Source of the DNA: an uncultured Pseudomonadota bacterium
GTDB lineage: Bacteria > Pseudomonadota > Gammaproteobacteria > Steroidobacterales > Steroidobacteraceae
Assembly (NCBI GenBank): GCA_903898785.1
Contig: CAIUGU010000003.1
Location: 1-42,152, forward strand
Direction of reading: 5' to 3'
Length of the DNA stretch: 42,152 nucleotides
Below the pieces are notes generated by a model. That model had not been told where the DNA came from and searched no databases. It worked only from the letters and a program-made list of their open reading frames with translations. This document shows positions 1 through 9,063 of this stretch, piece by piece. A program made the position numbers and the translations under genes. How positions within the stretch are numbered: position 1 is the stretch's first letter; the number at the start of each line of letters is the position of its first letter.

Positions 1-28
1 AGTCGCTAGTCGCTAGTCGCTAGTCGCT
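1..28. repeat. Tandem heptamer repeat, four copies of AGTCGCT
   Basis: The window opens with four perfect head-to-tail copies of AGTCGCT. They end directly before the stop codon of the alanine racemase gene (the complement of TGA is at 29-31), so on the coding strand the repeat starts right after the alr stop. The left edge cuts the array, so the true copy number is unknown. No hairpin or coding role is apparent. It may be a simple-sequence tract prone to slippage, or an assembly-end artefact. Confidence 0.85.
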
Positions 29-1114
29 TCAGTTGTACTCCATCTGCACTCGCTGGCTGACACCGCACACCAGTTCGTAGGGAATCGTGTCGGCGTGCAA
101 GGCCAGCTGCTCCGCGGGCAACCCCGCGCCCCAGAGAACCACGGGATCGCCGACGGCAGCGGGTGCATCGGTGATGTCGATTGCGATCATGTCCATCGAC
201 ACGCGCCCCGCCAGCGGCACCGCTCGACCGTTCACGAGGACCGGAGCACCGCTCTTCATGTGCCGCGGATAGCCGTCGCCATAGCCCACGGCCGCAATGC
301 CGATGAGAGAACGACGGGTAGCCTTCCACGCAGCGCCGTAACCGACGCCCTCGCCCGTTGCCACTTCACCCACGGCAATCAGCCGGGTCGTGAGCGTCAT
401 CGCGGGCTTCAGACCGAAGTCCTGCGCGAGTTCGTTCGGGAACGGCGAGATCCCGTACAGCGTCAGGCCTGGCCGGACCCAGTGACCGCGTGCCTGAGGC
501 CAGGCCAGCAATCCAGCCGAGTTCGCGATGCTGTGTTCCGCTGCCGCTGCGCCAGGCAGCATCGAGACCGCCTGCTCGAACTCCCGCACCTGCTGCAACG
601 TCCTGCTGTCGTGCCGGTCATCCGCGACGGCCAGATGCGTCATCACGCGAGGCGTCCCGAGGACGCGGCCGGTGCGCATGAGGCGCTCCCACGCCGACAG
701 GCTCTGCTCCAGGCGGAATCCGAGCCGGTTCATGCCAGAGTCGATCTTGAACCAGACCCGCACCTGGCCTGCGCCCTGCCACTGCTCCAGCAATGCGAGC
801 TGCGCGCGGGAGTGCACGACCAACTCGCACCCGCGTTGCGCCGCCGCCTGGAGGTCTTCGCCGCTGAAGACACCCTCGAGGAGGACGATGGTCTGGGCGA
901 GTCCCGCGTCGCGCAGCGCGAGGCCTTCTTCAAGCCGCGCCACGCCGAAGGCGTCGGCACCGGCCAGCGCGCGGGCCGTCTGCACCAGCCCGTGGCCGTA
1001 GGCATTGGCCTTGATCACGGCCATCACCCGCGCACCGCCTGCGCGCTCGCGGAGCACACCGAGGTTGTGCCGCAGCGCCGCCGTGTCGATGAGTGCCTTT
1101 GGACCTGAGCTCAT
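29..1114 (-). CDS. alr: Alanine racemase
   Basis: PLP-dependent racemase that interconverts L- and D-alanine in the cytoplasm and supplies D-alanine for peptidoglycan. The 361-residue length is normal for the family. Visible are the N-terminal cofactor lysine in VIKANAYGHGL (Lys35), the substrate-side motif KIDSGMNRLGF (about 123-133), the catalytic tyrosine in AVGYGDGYPR (Tyr278), and the GRVSMDM motif of the C-terminal beta domain. The ATG lies 10 bases after the dnaB stop, so it is probably co-transcribed as the last gene of the rpsF-rpsR-rplI-dnaB cluster, as in pseudomonads. Whether a second (catabolic) racemase exists cannot be seen here. Confidence 0.97.
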   Translation of the reverse strand: MSSGPKALIDTAALRHNLGVLRERAGGARVMAVIKANAYGHGLVQTARALAGADAFGVARLEEGLALRDAGLAQTIVLLEGVFSGEDLQAAAQRGCELVVHSRAQLALLEQWQGAGQVRVWFKIDSGMNRLGFRLEQSLSAWERLMRTGRVLGTPRVMTHLAVADDRHDSRTLQQVREFEQAVSMLPGAAAAEHSIANSAGLLAWPQARGHWVRPGLTLYGISPFPNELAQDFGLKPAMTLTTRLIAVGEVATGEGVGYGAAWKATRRSLIGIAAVGYGDGYPRHMKSGAPVLVNGRAVPLAGRVSMDMIAIDITDAPAAVGDPVVLWGAGLPAEQLALHADTIPYELVCGVSQRVQMEYN

Positions 1115-1124
1115 GGCCCGGGAC

Positions 1125-2537
1125 TCAGCGATAGGAGCCGTAGGCTTCCGGCGCGAAGTTTTCGAACTTGGTGAACTCGCCGAGGAAAGTCAGCTGCACG
1201 TCGCCGATGGGACCGTTACGCTGCTTGGCGATGATGATGTCGGCGATGCCCTTGCGCGTGGTGTTCTGGTCGTACACCTCGTCGCGATAGATCATCATGA
1301 TCAGGTCGGCGTCCTGTTCGATGGCGCCCGATTCGCGCAGGTCCGACATCACGGGCTTCTTGTCCTGCCGCTGCTCCACGCTGCGGTTGAGCTGCGACAG
1401 TGCGATGACCGGCACCGCCAGCTCCTTGGCAAGCGCTTTCAGCGACCGCGAAATCTCCGAGATTTCCGTGGCGCGATTTTCCTTGTTGCCGTGCACCGTC
1501 ATCAGCTGCAGGTAGTCGATCACGATGAGCCCGAGGCCGTGCTCGCGCTTGAGCCGCCGTGCACGGGCGCGGATTTCAGTCGGCGTCAGCGCCCCCGTGT
1601 CGTCAATGAAGATCGGGGCGTTCTTCATCAGGCTGATCGCGCTGTTGATGCACGACCACTCCTGGTCGCCGAACAGGCCGGTACGCAGGTGCGACTGGTT
1701 GACGCGACCGAGCGACGAAATCATGCGCAACGCCAGCTGCTCGCGCGACATTTCCATGCTGAACACCGCCACGTGCGTGTTCGAACCGATGGCCGCGTTC
1801 TCGGCGATATTGATGGCAAACGTGGTCTTGCCCATCGAGGGCCGGCCGGCCACGACGATCAGGTCGCCCGGCTGCAAACCCGCCGTCATCTTGTCGAGTT
1901 CACGGAAGCCGGTGCTGACACCCGTCAGTTCGCCCTGGTTCTGGTGGCGCTTGTCGAGGAGGTCGATCGTGGGGCCGAGCACCTGGTTCAGCGCCACGAA
2001 GCCCGATCCGGTCTTGCGGCCGCTTTCCGCAATCTCGAAGACTCGCCTCTCGGCGTCGTCCACGAGTTCGACCGCCGAACGCCCTTCGGCGTCATAGGCG
2101 CTGGCAGCGATTTCTCCGCCGACACGAATCAGTCGCCGCAGCTGCGACCGCTCGCGGACGATATCGGCATACGCACGGATGTTGGCAGCACTCGGCGTTT
2201 CGCGCACGAGCGTGGCGAGATAGGCAAGACCGCCGGTATCGCTCTGCTTGCCCTGCCGGTCGAGATACTCGGCGAGCGTGACGGCATCGCTCGGTTCGCC
2301 GCGAGCGGCGAGGTCGGCGATGGCGGCGAAGATCAGCTGGTGATCGCGCCGGTAGAAATCATCGGAGGTGATGCGATCCGCGATCGCATCCCACGTGGTG
2401 TTGTCGAGCATCAGGCCGCCAAGGACGGCCTGCTCCGCTTCCACGGAATGCGGGGGAACGCGAATGGCTTCTTCAGCAGACACCACTCGCGGCCGCCGCG
2501 AGAGCCCCTGTTCGCCATCAGGCACGGGTAGCGCCAT
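1125..2537 (-). CDS. dnaB: Replicative DNA helicase DnaB
   Basis: Hexameric 5'-3' helicase of the replication fork, 470 residues, full length. An N-terminal DnaB domain (about 27-130) is followed by a linker and the RecA-like motor. Walker A is GRPSMGKTT (231-239), Walker B is LGLIVIDYLQLM, and the downstream motif VPVIALSQLNR is the usual DnaB sensor region. The first 25 residues are a basic, poorly conserved leader. The ATG is preceded by AAAGGGT at a suitable distance. It sits 27 bases downstream of rplI and 10 bases upstream of alr on the same strand. No intein or insertion interrupts the motor domain. Confidence 0.98.
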   Translation of the reverse strand: MALPVPDGEQGLSRRPRVVSAEEAIRVPPHSVEAEQAVLGGLMLDNTTWDAIADRITSDDFYRRDHQLIFAAIADLAARGEPSDAVTLAEYLDRQGKQSDTGGLAYLATLVRETPSAANIRAYADIVRERSQLRRLIRVGGEIAASAYDAEGRSAVELVDDAERRVFEIAESGRKTGSGFVALNQVLGPTIDLLDKRHQNQGELTGVSTGFRELDKMTAGLQPGDLIVVAGRPSMGKTTFAINIAENAAIGSNTHVAVFSMEMSREQLALRMISSLGRVNQSHLRTGLFGDQEWSCINSAISLMKNAPIFIDDTGALTPTEIRARARRLKREHGLGLIVIDYLQLMTVHGNKENRATEISEISRSLKALAKELAVPVIALSQLNRSVEQRQDKKPVMSDLRESGAIEQDADLIMMIYRDEVYDQNTTRKGIADIIIAKQRNGPIGDVQLTFLGEFTKFENFAPEAYGSYR

Positions 2538-2564
2538 GGCTGGGACCCTTTACAACGTTTCCGC

Positions 2565-3014
2565 TTACTCTTCGCCGACGATGGTCAGGTTGAGCGTGGT
2601 CACGACGTCGGCGTGCAACTGGATCTGCACGCTGTGCTCACCAGCCAGACGAATCGGGCCTTCGGGCAGGCGGACTTCCGAACGCTCGAGCGCGATCCCG
2701 GCCTTCGTTGCGGCTTCGGCGATGTCGGCAGTGCCGACGGAGCCGAACAGCTTGCCTTCGCTGCCCGCCTTCGCGGTGATCGACAGCTTGAAGGCCGCGA
2801 ACTTGGTGGCGCGGGCCTCTGCGGCGGCCAGCTCTTCGCGAGCTGCCTTCTCGAGTTCGGCGCGACGCGCTTCGAACTTGGCCTTGTTGGCTTCGGTTGC
2901 GAGCGTGGCCTTGCCGTGCGGCAACAGGAAATTGCGGCCGTAGCCGGACTTGACCTTTACGAGGTCACCGATGTTGCCGAGATTGGCGACTTTCTGCAGG
3001 AGTATGACTTCCAT
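2565..3014 (-). CDS. rplI: 50S ribosomal protein L9
   Basis: Large-subunit protein that binds 23S rRNA near the L1 stalk and limits frameshifting. It is 149 residues, the usual length. The N-terminal RNA-binding domain starts with [21 protein letters not shown] and carries the conserved GYGRNFLLP element (about 25-33). A long connecting helix rich in Ala, Lys and Glu (about 40-75) leads to the C-terminal domain. A clear Shine-Dalgarno GAAGGTG precedes the ATG. It follows the membrane protein gene by 65 bases in the ribosomal protein cluster. Confidence 0.98.
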   Translation of the reverse strand: MEVILLQKVANLGNIGDLVKVKSGYGRNFLLPHGKATLATEANKAKFEARRAELEKAAREELAAAEARATKFAAFKLSITAKAGSEGKLFGSVGTADIAEAATKAGIALERSEVRLPEGPIRLAGEHSVQIQLHADVVTTLNLTIVGEE

Positions 3015-3079
3015 CGTGACACCTTCACCTATGCAAAACTTGAAACAGAACCTTCTGAAGCCCCTGTCCGCCTTCGCGA

Positions 3080-3991
3080 TCAGGCGCCCGCAGCACCCCT
3101 GAACTGTCGCCAGTTGTCGGCAACACCCCAGGCCGCGAGCAGCGTCACCATCACGAACGCCGACAAAGGCACAATCAAGAACACGTAAATCGCGACCAGG
3201 CCGCCCTGCCCCATCTGTTGCGCCGCCTTGCGCCGGTGCGCCGCGGCCAGCCCCTGGTATGCCAATGCACTCATGGCGACCCAGGACAGGCAGTCAACCA
3301 GCTCGATCTCCACCAGCGCCGCCGTCACGATGATGACGATGGCCACTATTCCAAGCGCCCTGCCCAATCGCAGCTCGCGGTACTCGTTGCCGAACCCGCC
3401 GGGCGCTTCGAGCAGCGACTGCCACCAGCGCGCAAGGAACAGCGCACTCAATGTCCCGAGCAGCACGAGCGCGGCATACGCGCCCCACATCGTGCGCGCG
3501 AACCCGGTGATGATCTCTTCCGGATTCGCGAGGACCATGCCGCTCGCCTTCAGCGAATTGACGGCCTCCCGCAGCAACTGTTCCCACACCGCGCTCGGAT
3601 TGTCGAGCAGCGCGTAGATCCCCACCAGCAGCAGCGCCATGCCCAGCACCGCAAGCTGGAAGCACAGCGTCAGCGACCCTGTTCGCTTCAGCAGCACCCC
3701 GAGCAGCGCCGGCACCACGAACGCGAGGGCCGCAAGCCCTGCCGCAACGACGACCGGCTGCTTGATCGACAGCAACGTCCCCGTCGCCACCGCAAAGCTC
3801 ACCACGGCCACCGTCATCCCCCGCGTGACCGCGCCCGGCGAGTCGCCGAACAGGACCACGAGAATCGCGGCCGCCGAGGCGACCAGCGCGAAGGGAGAAA
3901 AGCCCTGCGGCGACAACGCCGCGAAGCAAGCGCCGATGAAGAACGCCCGCCACGGCTGTCCTACCAGCCAGGCCGCAAACCTGCGATGCAT
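3080..3991 (-). CDS. Polytopic membrane protein of the rpsR-rplI interval (DUF2232-like)
   Basis: A 303-residue integral membrane protein with about eight hydrophobic segments, for example near residues 15-30, 32-48, 58-75, 78-95, 107-127, 168-185, 210-235 and 270-290. A membrane protein of this kind (DUF2232 family) sits between rpsR and rplI in many gammaproteobacteria, and the position is the main support for the assignment. No catalytic motif is recognisable and the function is unknown. The ATG start is chosen because the first residues run directly into the first membrane segment. The gap to rpsR is 89 bases and that to rplI is 65 bases, so co-transcription is likely. Confidence 0.82.
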   Translation of the reverse strand: MHRRFAAWLVGQPWRAFFIGACFAALSPQGFSPFALVASAAAILVVLFGDSPGAVTRGMTVAVVSFAVATGTLLSIKQPVVVAAGLAALAFVVPALLGVLLKRTGSLTLCFQLAVLGMALLLVGIYALLDNPSAVWEQLLREAVNSLKASGMVLANPEEIITGFARTMWGAYAALVLLGTLSALFLARWWQSLLEAPGGFGNEYRELRLGRALGIVAIVIIVTAALVEIELVDCLSWVAMSALAYQGLAAAHRRKAAQQMGQGGLVAIYVFLIVPLSAFVMVTLLAAWGVADNWRQFRGAAGA

Positions 3992-4080
3992 CGCTCGCCA
4001 CCGCTCCCACCGGACCGGAATTGCAGCACCGGGAAATCCCCGGGGCGTGCATCCTGGCCGGAAACCATCAGACAGTCAGA

Positions 4081-4305
4081 TCAGTGTTGATCCGTGTAAG
4101 GCAGCAACGCGAGGAACCGGGCGCGCTTGACCGCAACGGCCAGCTGGCGCTGGTAGTGCGACTTGGTGCCCGTGATCCGGCTCGGAACGATCTTGCCGGT
4201 TTCCGTCACGTAGTTCTTGAGGATGCCGAGATCCTTGTAGTCGATCTGGACGATCTTTTCAGCAGTGAACCGGCAGAAACGGCGCCGGCGGAAAAAGCGT
4301 GCCAT
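4081..4305 (-). CDS. rpsR: 30S ribosomal protein S18
   Basis: Small-subunit protein that pairs with S6 on the platform of the 30S subunit. It is 74 residues with the typical basic N-terminus ([13 protein letters not shown]), the [19 protein letters not shown] stretch, and the RNA-binding segment [27 protein letters not shown] lies just upstream of the ATG. It follows rpsF by 56 bases with no priB between them, which argues for a gammaproteobacterial rather than betaproteobacterial host. Confidence 0.98.
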   Translation of the reverse strand: MARFFRRRRFCRFTAEKIVQIDYKDLGILKNYVTETGKIVPSRITGTKSHYQRQLAVAVKRARFLALLPYTDQH

Positions 4306-4361
4306 GAGTTAACCCTCGAATGCTGTTGAGTGATGCTGCGGAGTAGCGCGAGCCGCGAGGC

Positions 4362-4751
4362 TCAGCGGTCCGACATGCCGGGGCCGTCGTCATCGCCGTC
4401 ATCGGCGAAGCGTTCGTTCCGCTCGGCGTCATCGCCGCGCATCATCGGCGAAGGCTCGGTCACGGCGGCATCCATCTTGATGACGAGGTGACGCAGCACG
4501 GCGTCGCTGAAGCGGAAGGCACCGGTCAGTTCATCGAGCGTCTTCTTGTCAGACTCGATATTGAGCAGCACGTAATGGGCTTTGTGGACCTTCGCGATCG
4601 GGAAGGTGAGCTGGCGGCGACCCCAGTCTTCGAGCCGGTGGACCGTGCCACCGCCTGCGGTGATCATGCCCTTGTAGCGTTCCAGCATGGCCGGAACCTG
4701 TTCGCTCTGGTCAGGGTGGACCAGAAACACGACTTCATAGTGTCTCAACAT
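4362..4751 (-). CDS. rpsF: 30S ribosomal protein S6
   Basis: Partner of S18 on the 30S platform. The start at [15 protein letters not shown] is chosen because it matches the family N-terminus and has AAGGGA a few bases upstream. A longer in-frame reading beginning near 4838 would add 29 unrelated residues and run back through a hairpin in the leader. The 129-residue product carries the S6 core and a long acidic C-terminal tail ([19 protein letters not shown]), as in E. coli, where the tail receives post-translational glutamates. It is the first gene of the ribosomal protein cluster, 157 bases after rlmB. Confidence 0.97.
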   Translation of the reverse strand: MLRHYEVVFLVHPDQSEQVPAMLERYKGMITAGGGTVHRLEDWGRRQLTFPIAKVHKAHYVLLNIESDKKTLDELTGAFRFSDAVLRHLVIKMDAAVTEPSPMMRGDDAERNERFADDGDDDGPGMSDR

Positions 4752-4809
4752 ATCGATACATCCCTTTGGATAAAGCCTCCCGTCAAAGCGGTGAGGCAAG
4801 GAGTTGTTG

Positions 4810-4858
4810 CTTCCGGGGAGTCCCCGGAAGGCCGGCAATGGTAGCGGAGCGACTCCGC
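4810..4858 (-). promoter_or_regulatory. Two hairpins in the rpsF leader, possible S6:S18 control element
   Basis: Between rlmB and rpsF there are two perfect inverted repeats. One has a 9-bp stem (CTTCCGGGG at 4810-4818 with CCCCGGAAG at 4822-4830, three-base loop). The other has a 6-bp stem (GCGGAG at 4844-4849 with CTCCGC at 4853-4858, three-base loop). Neither is followed by a T-run, so an intrinsic terminator for rlmB is less likely. rpsF leaders in many bacteria carry an RNA structure bound by the S6:S18 complex. I could not verify that motif's conserved bulge here. Confidence 0.35.
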
Positions 4859-4908
4859 CCGCGCAATCAAGGATTTGCGGCCCGAACGAGGTCGGCCCGT
4901 CTTGGGGA

Positions 4909-5673
4909 CTAGCGCTTGCCGGGTGCCTGTGCCGGCCGCCTCTGCCGGGTGGCCTCGAACAGCAGCACGCCCGTCGCCACGGACACGTTCAGGCTCTCGA
5001 CCGACCCCGCCATCGGGATGCGGACCAGCGAATCGCAGTGCTCGCGGGTCAGGCGCCTGAGGCCCTCCCCTTCTGAGCCCATCACGATTGCCAAAGGCCC
5101 TTTGAGATCAGCAGCATACAGATCCATGTCGGCCTCGCCGGCCGCGCCCACGACCCATATCCCGCGGTCCTTCAGATGCCGCAACGTCCGGGCGAGGTTG
5201 ACCACATGGATCAACGGGGTGGTTTCGGCCGCCCCGGACGCCACCTTGCGCACGGTCGGACTCAGGCCCGCGGCCCGGTCACGCGGCACGATCACGGCAT
5301 GCACCCCGGCCGCATCCGCCGTCCGCAAGCAGGCCCCGAGGTTATGGGGATCCTGAACACCATCGAGGACCAGCACGAAGGGGGCCGGGCCCGCCTTGTC
5401 GAGCAAGTCGTCGAGGGCTCCCTCGCCCTGCGGCCCCGCGGCCTCAAGCCGGGCGACGACGCCCTGGTGACGGCCATTGCCCGAAAGCTGGTCGAGCTCA
5501 CGGACCTCCCGCCGCTCTACGCTGATTCCCGCCGCGCGGGCGAGTTGCTCGATGGCATCGATGCGCGCATCGCCTCGGCCCCGCTGCAGCAGCACGCCGG
5601 CCACGCGGCTCGCCTGGTTCTCGAGCGCCGCCTGCACCGCATGCAGGCCGAAGACGACTGCCGTTTCCGTCAC
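4909..5673 (-). CDS. rlmB: 23S rRNA (guanosine-2251-2'-O)-methyltransferase RlmB
   Basis: SpoU-class SAM-dependent enzyme that methylates the ribose of G2251 in the peptidyl-transferase P loop. From the chosen GTG start ([17 protein letters not shown]) it is 254 residues, close to E. coli RlmB (243). The substrate-binding domain (1-90) precedes the knotted SPOUT domain with motif [20 protein letters not shown], motif [12 protein letters not shown] and the final motif [14 protein letters not shown]. The GTG overlaps the rnr stop codon as GTGA, which supports this start and translational coupling. A reading from 5733 would add 20 residues inside rnr. A short Arg/Pro-rich tail ends the protein. 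Confidence 0.95.
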   Translation of the reverse strand: MTETAVVFGLHAVQAALENQASRVAGVLLQRGRGDARIDAIEQLARAAGISVERREVRELDQLSGNGRHQGVVARLEAAGPQGEGALDDLLDKAGPAPFVLVLDGVQDPHNLGACLRTADAAGVHAVIVPRDRAAGLSPTVRKVASGAAETTPLIHVVNLARTLRHLKDRGIWVVGAAGEADMDLYAADLKGPLAIVMGSEGEGLRRLTREHCDSLVRIPMAGSVESLNVSVATGVLLFEATRQRRPAQAPGKR

Positions 5674-7931
5674 GATCGCTTGGGTCCTTTGCGGTCCTGG
5701 CGCCCGCCGCCGCGACGCTTGTCCCGCTGCCATGGATGGCGGGCCTGCTCGCTGGCACGCGGCCGCTCCGCAAGCTCGAAGTCGATCTTGCGCTCGTCGA
5801 TGATGACGTTGATGAGGCGGACCTTCAGGTGGTCGCCAAGCCGGAAGACGCGCTTGCTGCGTTCGCCGACCATGCGGTAACCGGACTTGTCACGGCTGAA
5901 ATAGTCCGAGCCGAGCGCGCTGACGTGGATCAGCCCGTCGATCTGCACGCCGGCCACCTGCACGAACAGGCCGAAGTCCACGACGCCGGTAACGAGCGCC
6001 TCGAACTCCTCGCCGATCTTGTCCTGCATGTATTCGCACTTGAGCCACGACATGGCATCGCGCGTCGCTTCGTCGGCGCGGCGTTCCTTGAACGAGCATT
6101 GCTGACCGAACACGTCCATCGCCGTGAGCGACGCAGGCAAGGCCTCTGCCGTGCCATTGCGCAGCACATGCCGGATGCCCCGGTGCACGATCAGGTCGGG
6201 ATAGCGGCGGATCGGCGACGTGAAGTGTGCGTACTCCGAGAGCGACAGCCCGAAGTGGCCGATGTTCTCGGGCTGGTAAACCGCCTGCGGCAGCGTGCGC
6301 ACCACGACGGTCTCGATCAGGTGCCCTTCTTCCTTGCCAGCGGCCTGCTCGAGCACGGCGCTCAGGTCTTCCGGCGTCAGCGGCCGGCCGACCGGCAGCT
6401 CGATCGCAAAGCCCTTCAGGAATTCGCGCAGCTGGTCGAGGCGGTCTGCCTCGGGCTGGCCGTGCACGCGATAGAGCGTCGGGATCTTGTGCTTCTTGAG
6501 GAAACGCGCCGCCTGCACGTTCGCGGCGATCATGCATTCCTCGATCAGCCGGTGTGCGTCGTTACGCGCCTGCTCGACGAAGGTCGCGATCCGTCCATTC
6601 TCATCGAACCGCGCCTTCATTTCCGGCGCGTCGAAGTCCAGTGCGCCGCGCAGCTGTCGCTGCTTGTACAAGGCCTGGAAGACGTCGTAGAGGGTCCTGA
6701 GCGGCTCGCCCAGCGCGGGATTCTTGGCGAACGGCTTGGCGGGCTGCGCGAGATACGCCGCCACTTCCGTATAGGTCAGGCGCGCGTTCGAACGCATCAG
6801 GCCCTCGAAGAAACGGGCCCGCGTCACCTTGCCGTTGTCCGCCACACGCATCTCGCAGACCATGCACAGCCGATCCACGAGCGGGTTCAAGGAGCACAGC
6901 CCGTTCGACAATGCCTCCGGCAGCATCGGAATGACACGGTTCGGGAAATACACGGAGGTACCCCGGTGCAGCGCCTCCTGGTCGAGGGCCGAGCCGTGAT
7001 CGACGTAGTGACCGACATCGGCGATGGCCACCAGCAGCTTCCAGCCGGTGCCGCTGCGCTCGCAATACACGGCGTCGTCGAAATCCCGGGCATCCTCGCC
7101 GTCGATGGTGACCAGGGCCAGTTCGCGGAGATCTTCCCGCCCGCGCTTCGCAGCCGGCGACACCGCGTGGCCGAACACGGCGGCCTCGGCAACCGCCTCC
7201 TCGGGGAACTCGAACGGCAGTCCATGCGAATGGATTGCGATCTCGGTTTCCATGCCGGGGGCCGCATGTTCGCCCAGCACGCGGGTGACCGACCCGAGCG
7301 GCTGGGCCGTACGGCTCGGTTGCTCGGTGATCCGTACCAGCACCACCTGTCCTGGCAACGCGACGCCCACTTCGCCCCGCGGGACGAGCACGCGGTGGCT
7401 GATGCGCGGGTTGTCCGGCACCACGAAGTAGATGCCCGATTCCTCATAGAGCCGGCCGACGATCTCGAGCGTGCCGCGCTCCAGCACTTCGACGATCACG
7501 CCTTCGGCGCGACCCCGGTAGTCCACCCCCGTGGCGCGGGCCGCGACACGGTCGCCGTGCATGACCTGCTGCATCTGGCGGTTCGACAAATACAAAGGAG
7601 CCTCGGTCCGGTCGTCCGGCTGCAGGAAGCCAAAGCCATCCTTGTGCCCGCTGACCGTGCCGACGGTGAGGCCGAGTCGCTCCCGCAGGCAGTAGTGACC
7701 GCGGCGGTTGCGGATCAGTTTTCCAGCATGGATCAGGGCTTCCAGCTGCTCGGCCAACTGCGGCTGTGCGGCCGTCTTCACCCCGATCCGGGACGCCAGG
7801 TCCGCAAGCGCCAAGGGTTGGCCCGCGGCCTGCAGGGCAGCCAGCAACTCGTCGTCAGCGTGTCTGGGCGAACTGCCGTTGTGGCGCTTCGGGGTGCCCA
7901 CAGAACCCGGTTTTCCGTTTGATTTCGTCAT
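5670..7931 (-). CDS. rnr: Ribonuclease R
   Basis: Processive 3'-5' exoribonuclease of the RNB (RNase II) family that degrades structured RNA. It is 753 residues from the ATG at 7931. An N-terminal winged-helix region (about 25-85) is followed by two cold-shock domains (about 85-235), then the catalytic RNB domain with the acidic active-site motif DARDFDD (280-286) and the SPIRRYPDL motif. A C-terminal S1 domain (EFEALVTGVVDFGLFVQV) and a basic Lys/Arg-rich tail close the protein. The upstream in-frame extension to 8063 is rejected because it overlaps the divergent tRNA promoter. The leader contains a strong inverted repeat at 7947-7977. Confidence 0.96.
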   Translation of the reverse strand: MTKSNGKPGSVGTPKRHNGSSPRHADDELLAALQAAGQPLALADLASRIGVKTAAQPQLAEQLEALIHAGKLIRNRRGHYCLRERLGLTVGTVSGHKDGFGFLQPDDRTEAPLYLSNRQMQQVMHGDRVAARATGVDYRGRAEGVIVEVLERGTLEIVGRLYEESGIYFVVPDNPRISHRVLVPRGEVGVALPGQVVLVRITEQPSRTAQPLGSVTRVLGEHAAPGMETEIAIHSHGLPFEFPEEAVAEAAVFGHAVSPAAKRGREDLRELALVTIDGEDARDFDDAVYCERSGTGWKLLVAIADVGHYVDHGSALDQEALHRGTSVYFPNRVIPMLPEALSNGLCSLNPLVDRLCMVCEMRVADNGKVTRARFFEGLMRSNARLTYTEVAAYLAQPAKPFAKNPALGEPLRTLYDVFQALYKQRQLRGALDFDAPEMKARFDENGRIATFVEQARNDAHRLIEECMIAANVQAARFLKKHKIPTLYRVHGQPEADRLDQLREFLKGFAIELPVGRPLTPEDLSAVLEQAAGKEEGHLIETVVVRTLPQAVYQPENIGHFGLSLSEYAHFTSPIRRYPDLIVHRGIRHVLRNGTAEALPASLTAMDVFGQQCSFKERRADEATRDAMSWLKCEYMQDKIGEEFEALVTGVVDFGLFVQVAGVQIDGLIHVSALGSDYFSRDKSGYRMVGERSKRVFRLGDHLKVRLINVIIDERKIDFELAERPRASEQARHPWQRDKRRGGGRQDRKGPKRS

Positions 7932-7946
7932 AAGGACGCGTTTGTA

Positions 7947-7977
7947 ACACAAGGCAGCGCCTGTTGACGCCTTGTGT
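7947..7977 (-). repeat. Perfect 9-bp inverted repeat in the rnr leader
   Basis: ACACAAGGC (7947-7955) and its exact complement GCCTTGTGT (7969-7977) are separated by 13 bases, beginning 16 bases upstream of the rnr start codon. In DNA it could be an operator. In rnr mRNA it would form a 9-bp hairpin just before the ribosome-binding region, which itself lacks a good Shine-Dalgarno. It is not seen elsewhere in the window. Confidence 0.7.
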
Positions 7978-8000
7978 GATGCCCCTAGTCCGGATGTTGG

Positions 8001-8029
8001 TTGACACTGCGAGGGTGCCTGAGTACATT
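8001..8029 (+). promoter_or_regulatory. Sigma-70 promoter of tRNA-Leu
   Basis: A consensus -35 box TTGACA (8001-8006), a 17-base spacer and a -10 box TACATT (8024-8029, four of six matches) lie upstream of the tRNA. The stretch after the -10, GGCGCGCC, is a GC-rich discriminator typical of stringently controlled stable-RNA promoters. Predicted transcription starts near 8036, about 30 bases before the mature tRNA. Confidence 0.8.
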
Positions 8030-8066
8030 GGCGCGCCTTTCGCGGGTCAGCCCGCAACCTCACCTT

Positions 8067-8151
<85 letters not shown>

Positions 8152-8240
8152 TCTGAAGATCCGAAGGAATGCGGCCGCTTGCGGCACGCGAGCAGCGAAT
8201 CTCGTCCTGCCGCAGTTCCTGACACAACAGGGCAAAACCT

Positions 8241-9053
8241 TCAGTACCCCGCACCGCCAGCGGGGCTCGCGGCAACCGCATTGCCTTTGCCCTTGAAGGC
8301 AGCTGCCAACTCGCGGCAGGCGCGGCTCAGCAAAGAGATGTCTACGCCGACGGCGACGAACAGCGCTCCCGCGTCGAGGTAAAGGCGCGCGAGCTTCGCA
8401 TCCACCGCGAGGACGCCCGCTGCCTTGCCGGCACCCCGAACCGTCGCGATGCCGTCGAGGATGACCCGCTGCACATCCGGATGCCCTGGCTGACCCAGTA
8501 GGCCCATCGAGGCGGACAGGTCGGCCGGGCCGAAGAAAACGCCGTCCACCCCTTCGGTGGCTGCGATCGCTGCCAGGTTCTCCACACCCTTCTTCGTCTC
8601 GACCTGCAGCAGGACGCACATTTGCTCATCTGCCGTGAGCACGTAATCGCCGATCGAGTTCCAGCGGGACGAACGAGCGAGCGCCGACCCCACTCCGCGA
8701 ATGCCACGTGGCGGGTAGCGCACGGCCGACACCAGCATGGCAGCCTGCTCGGCCGTTTCGACGACGGGAATCAGCAGCGTCTGCGCGCCGATATCGAGCA
8801 ACTGCTTGATCAGGGGCACGTCGCCGATCACCGGCCGCACAATGGGATGCGTCGGGTACGGGGCCACGGCCTGCAACTGGCCGAGCACGGTCCGCAGATC
8901 GTTGGGAGCGTGTTCGCCGTCGATCAGCAACCAGTCGAACCCGGCACCGGCCACGACTTCAATGGCATACGCATCGGCCAGGCCGACCCAAAGACCGATC
9001 TGCACGCGGCCCTCGCGAAGTGCCTGCTTGAATGGATTGACGGGAGTCTTCAT
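8241..9053 (-). CDS. hpaI: 4-hydroxy-2-oxoheptane-1,7-dioate aldolase (HpaI/HpcH)
   Basis: Class II metal-dependent pyruvate aldolase that splits 4-hydroxy-2-oxoheptanedioate into pyruvate and succinic semialdehyde, the last step of the homoprotocatechuate pathway. It is 270 residues from the ATG at 9053, which has AAGGACAG upstream. Family residues are visible: [10 protein letters not shown] with the catalytic His48, the Arg of PIVRPVIGD (Arg73), metal ligand Glu152 in QVETKKG and Asp178 in [12 protein letters not shown]. It lies 10 bases after hpaH and is the last gene of the hpa operon. Its 3' end faces the tRNA. Related 2-keto-3-deoxyglucarate aldolases share the fold, but the operon settles the role. 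Confidence 0.93.
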   Translation of the reverse strand: MKTPVNPFKQALREGRVQIGLWVGLADAYAIEVVAGAGFDWLLIDGEHAPNDLRTVLGQLQAVAPYPTHPIVRPVIGDVPLIKQLLDIGAQTLLIPVVETAEQAAMLVSAVRYPPRGIRGVGSALARSSRWNSIGDYVLTADEQMCVLLQVETKKGVENLAAIAATEGVDGVFFGPADLSASMGLLGQPGHPDVQRVILDGIATVRGAGKAAGVLAVDAKLARLYLDAGALFVAVGVDISLLSRACRELAAAFKGKGNAVAASPAGGAGY

Positions 9054-9063
9054 CTTCTGTCCT

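Noticed and set aside
1005-2531. Long open frame of about 500 codons on the plus strand opposite dnaB
   Set aside because: It is the antisense shadow of dnaB in GC-rich DNA; the translation is Arg/His/Asp-rich, shows no family motif and has no ribosome site.
5736-7922. Open frame of about 730 codons on the plus strand opposite rnr
   Set aside because: Antisense shadow of RNase R, with the same codon-position bias and no recognisable domain.
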